Origin: Silene conica
Taxonomy: Eukaryota; Streptophyta; Magnoliopsida; Caryophyllales; Caryophyllaceae
NCBI GenBank assembly: GCA_029255685.2
Contig: CM055312.2
Span: forward strand, 84,547,010-84,611,009
Length of the DNA: 64,000 nt
Direction: 5' to 3'
In this document: positions 23,690-33,633 of the stretch, piece after piece
Layout of the letters: each line of letters begins with the position of its first letter
How positions within the stretch are numbered: the first letter of the stretch is position 1
Program-made: the position numbers and the translations under genes
Notes under the pieces: model-generated
Told to the model about the DNA's origin: nothing
Seen by the model: the letters and a program-made list of their open reading frames with translations, nothing else
Databases searched by the model: none

Positions 23690-24922
23690 ATGGATTCCAA
23701 GCATCTCAAGTGTCCTATCTTCGATGGCAAAAACTATAGTTTATGGAAAAATATGATGACTCATTACATCAAGGGTTGTGATTTGGAATGTTGGAAGATC
23801 ATCCAAAATGGACCAAAGAAGATTTTGGTCGCCGCCGCCAATGGAACAACCTATGAAAAGATGGAAAGCGATTATGTGGAAAGTGACTACAAAATTGCAG
23901 AAAAAAACTCTAAAGCCATGAGCCTCCTGCAGAACGGTATGATAACCTCAGAATTTGATAGATTCTCATCTTGTAGTTCCGCTAAGGAAATATGGGATAG
24001 TCTCGAACTTGCTTATGAAGGAACATCCGCAGTCAGCAAACATCGTATAGACTTGCTCGTTCAAAGATATGAACTTTTCAATATGGAAAAGAATGAATCT
24101 ATTGATAGCATGTCTGCACGATTTTCTTGTATTATTAATGAACTGCGGAACCTTGGCAGAAAGATCGATTATGAAGATATCATTCGAAAAGTTCTTAGGA
24201 GTCTCACCAAAAAATGGCAACCTAAGGTCACGGCCATAGAGGAAGCACGTGATCTATCTACGATTACTTACCAAGAGTTGATTGGATCCTTAATGGCACA
24301 CGAGATCATACTAAATAAAAACGATGATGATCCCAAAGGAAAGGGCGTCGCTTTACAAGCCTCCACAAGTGAAGTGTGCGAAGAAGAACTAGAAGACGAG
24401 ACAGTTCTATTCGCAAGACGTTTTAAAAAGGCTGTCTTCAAGGGAAGATACAAAAACCCTAACAACAAAACAGTCGACAAAAAGAAAACTGACACAAAAC
24501 AAACATTCTTCAAAAGAGGATGTTTCAAGTGTGGACAACAAGACCACATGATCAAAGATTGTCCAAGTTGGGAAAAAATCAAAGATAAGTCAAAAAGAGA
24601 AAAGACCAAAACGGAGTTCAAGAAAGTAATGCTTGCGTCGTGTTGGGGAGAATTAGAATCCGAGGATGACGAGGACTCAGAAGAAGATGAGGTAGCAAAC
24701 CTGTGCCTAAGCAACGTCAGCCTAGATCTAATCTCAAACGACAACAACGAAGACGACGCATCCCATATGTGTCTCCTTGGAGAATCCGACTCAGACGACG
24801 ACGACGACGATGAAGAGGTAAATTTTCTTCAACTCAAAAGTCAAGTTAAAAATTTATCTAAAGCTATGTTGGTTAAATATTTTGAGAAAACCCTAGACCA
24901 ATGTCATGAACAAAGTCTTTAG
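23690..24922 (+). CDS. Gag of SIRE-type element (first zinc knuckle, ends at in-frame TAG)
   Basis: Starts at the ATG 23690 (MDSKHLKCPIFDGKNYSLW). The frame is also open upstream, but this ATG fits Gag N-termini. It encodes the UBN2/DUF4219-type Gag core (AKEIWDSLELAYEG, YELFNMEKNESIDSM), then a CX2CX4HX4C knuckle CFKCGQQDHMIKDC (24521-24562) for RNA binding, then an acidic region rich in Asp/Glu. It ends at the TAG 24920-24922. The same frame continues directly into coiled-coil sequence, so the TAG is probably a nonsense mutation in a longer Gag, though translational readthrough cannot be excluded. Confidence 0.85.
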   Translation: MDSKHLKCPIFDGKNYSLWKNMMTHYIKGCDLECWKIIQNGPKKILVAAANGTTYEKMESDYVESDYKIAEKNSKAMSLLQNGMITSEFDRFSSCSSAKEIWDSLELAYEGTSAVSKHRIDLLVQRYELFNMEKNESIDSMSARFSCIINELRNLGRKIDYEDIIRKVLRSLTKKWQPKVTAIEEARDLSTITYQELIGSLMAHEIILNKNDDDPKGKGVALQASTSEVCEEELEDETVLFARRFKKAVFKGRYKNPNNKTVDKKKTDTKQTFFKRGCFKCGQQDHMIKDCPSWEKIKDKSKREKTKTEFKKVMLASCWGELESEDDEDSEEDEVANLCLSNVSLDLISNDNNEDDASHMCLLGESDSDDDDDDEEVNFLQLKSQVKNLSKAMLVKYFEKTLDQCHEQSL

Positions 24923-26026
24923 TTAGATGACTTGAAAGAACAGATCCTCGATATTGCTGAGGAAAATCAACTTCTAAAGGCCAAAGCTAAGAAACTAAAA
25001 TCCAAAATAAGCATTGAAGCAAATGCTAAGTTGGAAACAGTTATGTCTGAGAAAAAGGTTCTTGAGTCTAAAGTTATAGCTAATGAAGCTATAACCTCAA
25101 AACTAAAACTCAACATTAAAGAGCTTCAATCTAAAGTTATAGCTAATGAAGCTATAACCTCAGAATTAAGAAAGGCTAATGAGCGCCTTAAGTCAGAATC
25201 TTCGATTATGGTCGAAGATGAGACTCATCTGGAAGAAGTTGAGATTCTCGAAAGCAAAATCATGGATCTAGAATTCAGTATATCTAAAATCAAGAAAGAA
25301 CATGCCAAAATTGTGTCTGACTTCCATAAAGACATTCAAAACCTAAAAGAGTCTAGTAACACTGACCATAGTGAATGTAAGAAAGAAATAGACTCCTTAA
25401 AAGATCTTCTTCTTCATGCTCGGAAAGTTCACGACAAATGGGAAGGAAGCACTAATGTCCTAAACTTCCTAACTGAACAATCCGACAACAACATGAAGAT
25501 GGGATTAGGTCACGAATGTTATGGAAGAAGGGATCACTCAAAGTGTAAACAAAGTCCAACAGATAGAGACTTTAGAAGAAGGAAATATGCCGACCTTCCT
25601 GAGTATTTAATATGCACTTATTGTGGCCATACTGGACACCTCCGAGAAAACTGTGTGAAACACGCACAAGATTTTAAAACCGGAGTTAAGTTTGTTAAAT
25701 CCTTAGGAATTCCAAACGACACTATTTCTGTCTCTGATGGTGATGATAACAAAAATGAGGAAAGAAACATTGACCACAGATGGTTCTATGACATGACATT
25801 TGACTACGAAGAAAAGAAAAATAGAACCAAACAAACTCCTCAAACAATACACAAAAATTGGTCACCAAGAGTCCAAACTAAGACCTACACAAGAACATCT
25901 AAACCCAACTACTACCAATATAGAAAGACCTATGTAAGACAAGTCTGGGTTAAAAAGGAAGATGTATTTGTGATTACTAACAACAAAGGACCCAAGTATG
26001 CTTGGGTACCTAAATCCTGTCTTTGA
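24923..26026 (+). CDS. Gag C-terminal extension: coiled coil and second zinc knuckle
   Basis: Same frame as the preceding Gag, after the TAG. Residues 1-180 have heptad-like Leu/Ile/Lys/Glu spacing (AEENQLLKAKAKKLKSK, EVEILESKIMDLEFSISKI), so a coiled coil is likely. It includes an internal duplication of a SKVIANEAITS segment. A second knuckle CTYCGHTGHLRENC lies at about 25613-25654, followed by a basic, Tyr-rich tail ending YAWVPKSCL. Extended Gag with a second knuckle is typical of SIRE-type copia elements. The frame ends at the TGA at 26024-26026, where pol continues in another frame. Confidence 0.8.
   Translation, partial: LDDLKEQILDIAEENQLLKAKAKKLKSKISIEANAKLETVMSEKKVLESKVIANEAITSKLKLNIKELQSKVIANEAITSELRKANERLKSESSIMVEDETHLEEVEILESKIMDLEFSISKIKKEHAKIVSDFHKDIQNLKESSNTDHSECKKEIDSLKDLLLHARKVHDKWEGSTNVLNFLTEQSDNNMKMGLGHECYGRRDHSKCKQSPTDRDFRRRKYADLPEYLICTYCGHTGHLRENCVKHAQDFKTGVKFVKSLGIPNDTISVSDGDDNKNEERNIDHRWFYDMTFDYEEKKNRTKQTPQTIHKNWSPRVQTKTYTRTSKPNYYQYRKTYVRQVWVKKEDVFVITNNKGPKYAWVPKSCL
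25073..25095 (+). repeat. Hairpin copy in gag (1 of 2)
   Basis: A 9-bp perfect stem GTTATAGCT / AGCTATAAC with loop AATGA. A second identical copy lies at 25136-25158. The same stem with loop CAT is in each LTR (22401-22421 and 32432-32452). Confidence 0.85.
25136..25158 (+). repeat. Hairpin copy in gag (2 of 2)
   Basis: Identical to the hairpin at 25073, 63 bp downstream, so it is an in-frame tandem duplication of the surrounding coiled-coil codons. Confidence 0.85.
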
Positions 26027-29000
26027 AATTATTCGTGCAGTTTGTCGCCAAGGAAAATAACCTATGGTATCTCGACAGTGGATGCTCAAGACATATGACA
26101 GGCGACGTAAATCTATTCCAAACCCTTAAACCCTTTGATGGAGGTAAAGTCACATTTGGTGATAACAAAAAGGGAAAGATCATCGGAATTGGTAAGATAG
26201 GTATTTCATCCTCTCATGCTATAAATGATGTATACCTTGTAAGTGGTCTCAAACACAATCTTATCAGTATATCTCAATTATGTGACAAATGAAATAAAGT
26301 GATTTTTCATTCAGATATATGTCGTATAATCTTAGAAGGCACCAGTAAAGTAATACTTGAAGGTCACAGGATGAAAAATGTTTATATGATTGATTTAAAT
26401 GTTGTACCTACTGATTCTCTATCATGCATGAAAGTTACGTTAGATGATCCATGTCTATGGCACAAGATATTTGGTCATATTAGCTCACCTATTCTAAGTA
26501 AGCTGAAAAGATGGGACTTGGTCGAAGGTCTTCCAAAGATCAAATTTGATCAAGAAAAGATGTGTGACACATGTGCACGATGTAAACACATCAGATCATC
26601 CTTTAAGCCAAAAAGAGTGGTAAGCACAGAACAAGCTCTTGAACTAGTACACATGGATCTATGTGGCCCTATGAAGGTAAGAAGCAGAGGTGGTTCCAGG
26701 TACGTTTTCGTTCTAGTTGATGATTACTCTAGATTTGTTTGGCCAATATTTCTCCATTCTAAAGACGAAACATTCGATGAATTCGTTAGTCTCATGAAAC
26801 TTGTCCAAAATAAATACAAATCAAACCTAGTAACAATTCGTACTGACCATGGAACTGAGTTCGACAATCATGCTTTTATTGAGTTCTGTAAGACCAATGG
26901 TGTTGGACATAACTTCTCGGCCCCTAGAACCCCACAACAAAATGGAGTCGTAGAACGAATGAACAGAACCCTAGAAGACATGGCTAGAACAATGCTTCTT
27001 TGTAGTGGCCTACCTAGAAACTTTTGGGCTGAGGCTATAAGTACAGCTTGTTATATTCATAACCGTGCTATGATTAGACCTATCCTTAAAAAGACACCTT
27101 ATGAACTTCTTCGAGGTCGTAAACCAAACATATCTCACTTAAGATGTTTTGGCAGTAAATGCTTTGTTCACAACAATGGTAAAAACAGATTAAGCAAATT
27201 CGACCCTAGAAGTGATGAAGCAATCTTTATAGGATATTCAGATCATAGTAAAGCCTACAAATTCTTTAACAAACGTACTTTATGCATAGAGGAAAGTATT
27301 CATGTTATCTTTGATGAGAATAATGTCTTCGATAAGCCATTACAGGATATAGAGGAAAACCTAGACGAACCTGATTTCAGGTTATCAAGGGAAGATCCTC
27401 CTGAAACGGAAATTGAAGAAGGAGAACCTCAAGGAACTCATGATGAACTCAACTTGGGAGAAAATGGTGCGAGAGATGAAACTAAAGTTGATGATACTGT
27501 AGATAACTCTCAAACCAATGACTTGGAACCCAGAGTTACAGCTAATGAAGCTGTAACTTTGAATCAAAACCAAAGGGAAGAGGCCAGAGTTATACCTGAC
27601 CCTACTATAAACCCAGGTTTGGATTCAGGGGGAACAAGTCAAGATCCCGAGTCAAGTTCAGGTAATGCTAATAATCAATCAAGGAACTGGAGATATAAAG
27701 GCTCTCATCCTTTGGACAATGTCATAGGAAGCCTGACAGATGGAGTTCAAACTCGAAGGAGCTTAAATAACTTTTGCTCATTTTACTCCTTTCTCTCCAC
27801 CATTGAACCTTCAAATATCAAGGAAGCTCTCGCAGAACCAGGCTGGATAGTTGCCATGCAAGAAGAACTCCAACAATTTGAAAGAAACAAAGTTTGGCAT
27901 CTTGTTCCTCGACCTAAGGACAGAACTGTCATTGGAACTAGATGGGTATTCAGAAACAAATTGGATGACACTGGAGTTATTGTGCGAAATAAGGCCATAC
28001 TAGTGGTTCAAGGATACAACCAACAGGAAGGGATCGATTATGACGAAACCTTTGCTCCTGTTGCTCGTCTTGAGGCAATAAGACTACTCATTGCATTTGC
28101 AGCACACAAAGGAATGAAGCTTTTTCAGATGGACGTTAAGACTGCCTTTCTTAATGGCTATCTCCAAGAGGAAGTATTTGTTGAACAACCTCCTGGATTT
28201 CCTGACAGCAAACTCAAGGATCATGTATTCAAATTCGACAAAGCTCTCTATGGCCTGAAACAAGCACCTAGGGCATGGTACGATAGATTATCAAAGTTCC
28301 TATTGGAAAGTGGATTCAAGAGAGGGTATGTGGATAAAACCCTATTTCTTAAAAGCGAAAACTCAGATCTACTAGTCGTTCAGATCTACGTTGACGATAT
28401 TATTTTTGGCTCAACTAATAAAAAGTTGTACAAGTACTTCTCCGAGTTGATGACTTCTGAGTTCGAGATGAGTATGATGGGAGAACTAAAGTTCTTCCTT
28501 GGACTTCAAATACAACAAACTGAAGAAGGAATCAAAGTTCATCAACAAAAATATGTCAAGGAGTTGCTAAAGAAATTCGGAATGGAAACCTCTCATGCAA
28601 TGCCTACTCCAATGGTCACAGATAAGAAGTTAACCAAAGACGAAGATGGTAAGTCTGTAGATGAAACAACTTACAGAGGTATGATTGGCTCACTTCTTTA
28701 TCTTACAGCAAGTCGTCCAGATATAATGTTTAGTGTCTGTGTTTGTGCGAGATTCCAATCTGCACCAAAAGAATCACATATGATTGCAGTTAAAAGAATC
28801 TTAAGATACCTAATCGGAACCTCAAAATTATATCTATGGTATCCTATGGACTGTAACTTTAATCTAGTAGGATATTCAGATGCGGATTATGCAGGATGTT
28901 CATTAGACAGAAAAAGTACCTCGGGACTTGCTACATTTTTAGGTCCATGTATAATATCTTGGGGATCCAAGAAACAAAATTCTGTCGCTCTCTCAACTGC

Positions 29001-29331
29001 TGAAGCAGAATATATTGCAGCCGCACTGGTATGTTCTCAACTTTTATGGTTAAAGCAACAGTTACATGATTATGGTGTTGATGTTGGATGTGTGCCTATC
29101 TTATGTGATAATACGAGTGCTATAATTATATCTAAAAACCCAGCTCAGCACTCAAGAACCAAACATATTGAAATTAGACACCACTTTCTAAGAGACCATG
29201 TTGAAAAGAAAAATATAAAATTGGAATTTTGTAGTACGGAAAAACAATGGGCAGATATCTTCACTAAACCATTGGCTAGAGAACGCTTTGAGACTTTGCG
29301 ATTGGAAATTGGTTTAATCGGTGGCACCTAA
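26023..29331 (+). pseudogene. pol of SIRE-type element (protease, integrase, RT, RNase H)
   Basis: The polyprotein frame is shifted relative to the Gag extension (overlap at 26023) and carries one TGA at 26290-26292 in place of a sense codon, with coding resuming in frame. In order it has: protease LWYLDSGCSRHMTG; GAG-pre-integrase zinc region ([11 protein letters not shown] ... CDTCARCKH); integrase with catalytic [15 protein letters not shown] and [10 protein letters not shown]; a long acidic linker; reverse transcriptase with [25 protein letters not shown] and active-site [11 protein letters not shown]; and RNase H with [26 protein letters not shown] and ADIFTKPLA. All catalytic residues that I can check are present. 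The IFGSTN and [13 protein letters not shown] motifs favour SIRE. Only the TGA and the frameshift disable it. Confidence 0.93.
27535..27557 (+). repeat. Hairpin copy in pol linker with compensatory changes
   Basis: GTTACAGCT / AGCTGTAAC with loop AATGA. Relative to the gag copies both arms changed together (T to C in one, A to G in the other), keeping the 9-bp stem. It encodes ANEA, like the gag copies. Confidence 0.8.
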
Positions 29332-29936
29332 TCAAATCTTAAAAGCAAAAATAACCCAATGATTGACTACGGTTTAGATGAGATTATATGACTGTGTCCG
29401 TATACTCCGCTGCATGTGTATGTATGTATTCGATGATAAATTTAGTGATCATATTTATGTTATACAATTTACATATGAATGTGTGCACAACCGATCTCAA
29501 AATTATATTACGTCACATATTATAATTTACCCCAAATATACAAATTACAAATTTTATAATATAATAATATACAAATATTACTAAAACAAAAACAAAAATA
29601 AAACTTACCTCAAATATTCACACAAACCGTGTGAACCAGACCCCACCTGCCACGTCCCTAAACCACCTAGCCCCACAACTAACTGCCACGTGCCCCCCTA
29701 CTTTCCCTAGCCCTTGACTTTCACCCAAACCTCAATTATTACCCCAACTCCCTCAAACTTACCTCACTCAACCCCCATTATTACCGTCCCCAAATCCAAC
29801 TCCCTCAAATTACCTCCCACTACCTCCATTATTAACTTCAAAACCTCTAACCTCCATCAAAATTACCAACCACCATTAAAACTCACCCAAACCTCCGCTA
29901 CAACCTTAACTCAAAACCACCATTTTTAACACCACA
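29332..29936 (+). other. Pol to envelope-like ORF spacer
   Basis: About 600 bp with no meaningful frame. The second half is C/A-rich. SIRE-type elements commonly have such a spacer; no splice signal could be assigned with confidence. Confidence 0.5.
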
Positions 29937-31453
29937 ATGCCACCATCTCGCACCACCCGTTCTCAACAAAAGAAGCCCACACCTCCTTCAACAACCCCAT
30001 CACCACCGCCCTCTCCAACCCCGATAGCTACAGCCGCTCCCACCCCCGACCAGAGCAAACGACGCAAACTCAATCGTGTTTCGTCCTCTAATTCTGATGA
30101 CATGCAAGAACTTGACTCCCAAGTCCCTCGCCCTATGTTTCCCGAATACTCTGTCGAAGCTACTCGTGCGGGTCTTGAGAAGGTGCACATGACCAAACAA
30201 GAAGGTTCGTTAATTGATCGAGTTTTACCTTACGCCATTCATGCGGGTCGGTTTTACCCTAAGTCGTGGGTCAATGGGTCAAAATCTTTGAGATTCTTTA
30301 AAGATTTTCTGAAATTTCAAGGGTGGGAGTACATAAGTGATCGGGTTTGTTATTTCCTATCGAGTTGGTTCAATTCTTTGCTTCAGTTAAACCTTGTGAT
30401 GATGGGATAAGGGGTGTCGTGAATGGTCGAGATATTGTTGTAACAAAGTTGGATATTTGTGATATCTTTAAACTTGATCAAGACGGGTTAGTTCTTGACC
30501 CCAAAAAGGAATGGAGTGTAGTTACTAAAGATCAAAAATTGGTGATTAAAAAATATTTCGATGAAGATGCTACTGAAGTTTCTCCTCTGCTTACTGTCAA
30601 TTTTAACCCAAAATTGAAGTTTTTCTTGAATTTTTTATGGAATACCGTGTTACCTAGACGAGGTGGTAGGGATAAGCTTGCTAGTGTTGAGGCTGTGGTG
30701 TTGTATAGTTGGTTGGAGGGACAGAAAATCGATTTGGCGTCTCTTATTTGCCATAAAATCTGTCAAGTTTCGAGTGTTCTTGTTAAGGAAAAGTTCTGCT
30801 CCACCATCGACATTCCATATGGAATGTGGGTATCCGAATTAATGTTTAAGAAAGGTGTTGTTGATGATTCCAGTTTCGGGATTAAACCAAAGGATCGTAT
30901 GTGTGATCGGTTGTTGAAATTAATGGGAATTTGCTTTGACGGAGTTGATCTTACGTTTGGTAAGAATGAACCCACTCCGCATCCTTCGCCATCCTTCGCG
31001 GGTCTTGAAGCCAAGATGGACCAAATTCTTGGTATGTGTGAAATTAAAAAGGAGAAGGATGAGGCAGGGGGTACTCGTGCTAAGAGGGGTCGTGAGTTTG
31101 AGGTTGATGTGAAGGAATGGATGGAGAAAGTGGATAAACAATTGGTGAAAATTGACTCGGAAGTCTCTGTTGTATGCTCGGAGTTGCTAAGCATGAGTGA
31201 TCGTCTCTCTTTCATCACGACTCAAGGAGGAGCCATGGTGAGAGACCACGGGTTGTTGCGAGAGGATGCTTCTAAAGCACTTGAGGCCGTCAAGGCACTC
31301 TCGCTCAAGGTGCTCAACTTCGAGATCGCGCTCAATGCTCAAGGGAGGAACGTGAATAGCTGCCTAGATAGGTTGGAGACCCTAGAATTCCGTACCCGAC
31401 CCGATTACGTGAACCCGTATGCAAAGAATCCGGCTTCCAGCTCTCGTTCTTGA
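29937..31453 (+). pseudogene. Envelope-like ORF of SIRE-type element (frameshifted)
   Basis: It lies after pol and before the 3' LTR, where SIRE-lineage elements carry an extra, so-called envelope-like ORF of unproven function. It opens at the ATG 29937 with a Pro/Thr/Ser-rich region and a basic cluster KRRKLNR (possible nuclear signal), then a region resembling the domain catalogued as putative plant transposon protein. The coding frame shifts by one base near 30350; similarity then continues to the TGA at 31451-31453. The C-terminal part contains DILGM-type amphipathic stretches and EWMEKVDKQLVKI, probably coiled coil. I see no clear signal peptide or transmembrane helix, so a true envelope role is not supported. 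Confidence 0.75.
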
Positions 31454-32147
31454 TCCTCTTTATCCGTATTTGTCTTTCGTGTTTAGATTGGTTTGTTGTT
31501 GTTGTTTTGCTCAAAGTCCGGTGGTGGACTTATAAACAATATTAGTCTTATGGCCCAATTTACTTACCTGGCCCATTAGGAATCCGAAGCTAATCCTTAT
31601 TTTGCTTCTTCGGATTTCCTAACCCTAAACCGGCCCAAACCTAATCCCTGTTTTGATGCGGCCCAACTTCTTATTTCTTTTGCCTTGGCCCATCGTATTT
31701 GTTATCGTTTGCAGGCCCATATAATCCTACCCTAGCCAGGCCCATTTTTTCTTCGACTCTCTTGTTAATATTCGGCCCATTGGCATAAGTATATTCGGGT
31801 TGGTTGTGTATATTTTGACATTCCGTATGTGTTTGTATGATCTTTTCTATGTTCATATTTTTCGACTCGTTTATATGCTTGCTTATGTTTCGTCGTATAT
31901 TATTCTAGTCGTTTCATGTCTTTGTTCTCATCTTTTCGATGATGTCAAGAGGGGGAAATATGCGACGTAGATTAGAATTTGCCTAAGCTTGCTCCTTGTC
32001 GTAATTTATTATCTCTTAGGGTTCTTAAAGGATTTGGGTTAGACAGAAGTTAGAAACCCTATGTTAATCTTTACTATGAATGACCGTTATTATATTGAGG
32101 GGGAACATACACTTAGACACGAAATCTAAGAAAGACTTGCCATCATC
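31454..32147 (+). other. 3' untranslated region of SIRE-type element
   Basis: No coding. It contains GGCCCA/TGGGCC-rich sequence and extra purine tracts (AGAGGGGGAAA at about 31949, GAGGGGGAA at about 32097) before the true polypurine tract. Confidence 0.5.
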
Positions 32148-32161
32148 AAAAAGGGGGAATT
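32148..32161 (+). promoter_or_regulatory. Polypurine tract of SIRE-type element
   Basis: AAAAAGGGGGAATT directly abuts the 3' LTR start TGTTGAACC. It primes plus-strand DNA synthesis. Confidence 0.85.
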
Positions 32162-33633
32162 TGTTGAACCATATATTCAAATATATATATAGTATATATG
32201 TTTATGTTTTGATAATGACAAGTCTAGCTATTTATATATTATATACTCGTACGTATAATCGTGTGGTAAGTGTACAGAATATTAGTAACAAGATCTAATC
32301 AATCAAGTGTAAAAGATTCAAGCTATTAGTCAATGAATTGACTAAGTCGAAGATTGATAGAAGATCACAAGCGCATATAATGAACTAACGTTATATTTAT
32401 CAACTATAGCTTTAGTACAAGATTGGTTCAAGTTATAGCTCATAGCTATAACTCTATATCTATGAAGAAATGATCGATATATATGTGTTTGGATGAAACG
32501 TTCGTTTCCAAGTAATGTCGTGTACAATTAATATTAATTGGTATTTTATTTTATGTATAGAATTGTTAATCTTAATAGGATTATATAAAATATCTTTTGG
32601 TTAAAATAGGAATAAATAATTTTCTTATGAGATAATTATTTATTACTAAAATAAATTAAGGATTTTTATATGATCTTATTTGTCAAATAATATAATCGGA
32701 TATATTAGTTTGGTACGACTTTGGAAACGTGTATCATGTCACGATTCCATAATTCGTGTAGGATTCAATTAAGTAAATATTATGTATTTATTTAATGTCC
32801 TAAACAAACTAAGATTATATTATGGTAATATATTCTATTATCTTTGACATGATTTAGGAAGTTAATTTAATAAGGATACTAATTATTTATTATATAAAGA
32901 TCTTTCCTAAATATGAATTAGGAAATTGATTCCTTATATAATACTTATAGTATATTATTAAATCTTTCCTAAATATATTAAGATTAGATTTAAGGTAGTA
33001 TTACTAAAAGACTAGTATTCTAGTTTAAAGTAATATTCCTAAATCATCTAGGGTTTGAATTACCTAGATACATATTCTATATAAATAGACTACCTATGAC
33101 ATATTAGTCTAATACGAAACACATACACACATATACACGCAAATCAAGAGAGAAACCGCCGTTCATATACTTCAATATTCGAGCTTATCATTGTCATATC
33201 CGATTCAAGATTCAAGTGCTCAAGCATTGATCTTATTCATTCAAGATTGTGACATCAAGGAACATTGAAGACTTTATCTTATTTACGTAAGATAGATCGA
33301 GTATTTAGCGGTACTCATTGTAAGACAAATATTTAACGGTATTTGTCGTAGCTAGATATTTAACGGTATCTAGATAGAGTTGTGACTAACATCAAAGTCA
33401 CACGAGTAGGGTTGATAAAATTGTAATCCAGAGTTGGTACTAATTTTATTAATCGAGTATAGTGGACGTAGGTCTCAAAGTGTGAGACTGAACCACTTCA
33501 AAAATATTGTGTCTCTCTTTATTATTCGTTCTACTTGAAGATCATCATACATACATCAAAGAAGATTTAAAAAGAAGGCATACTCAATTCAACCCCTCCC
33601 CTTCTTGAGTATATTATATCAATAGACTCTTCA
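32162..33633 (+). repeat. 3' LTR of SIRE-type element
   Basis: 1472 bp, starting TGTTGAACC and ending ACTCTTCA, followed by the duplication ACTCC. Apart from a 2-bp shorter TA run and the intact TG it looks identical to the 5' LTR. Confidence 0.95.

Larger units (their letters stand above)
22129..33633 (+). mobile_element. Nested SIRE-type copia element (11,505 bp)
   Basis: LTRs at 22129-23602 (1474 bp) and 32162-33633 (1472 bp) differ, as far as can be seen, by one TA dinucleotide in a (TA)n run and by the mutated first TG. The target duplication is ACTCC on the right (33634-33638) and ACTCA on the left (22124-22128), one substitution. Removing the element restores the outer integrase frame. 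It carries gag with two zinc knuckles, pol, and a downstream envelope-like ORF, the architecture of the SIRE/Maximus lineage. Coding lesions: in-frame TAG at 24920, frameshift at about 26023, TGA at 26290 and frameshift at about 30350. Confidence 0.96.

Noticed and set aside
29937..31453. Calling the extra SIRE ORF a true envelope glycoprotein
   Set aside because: No signal peptide, transmembrane helix or furin-like site is visible; only its position and family resemblance support the term envelope-like.
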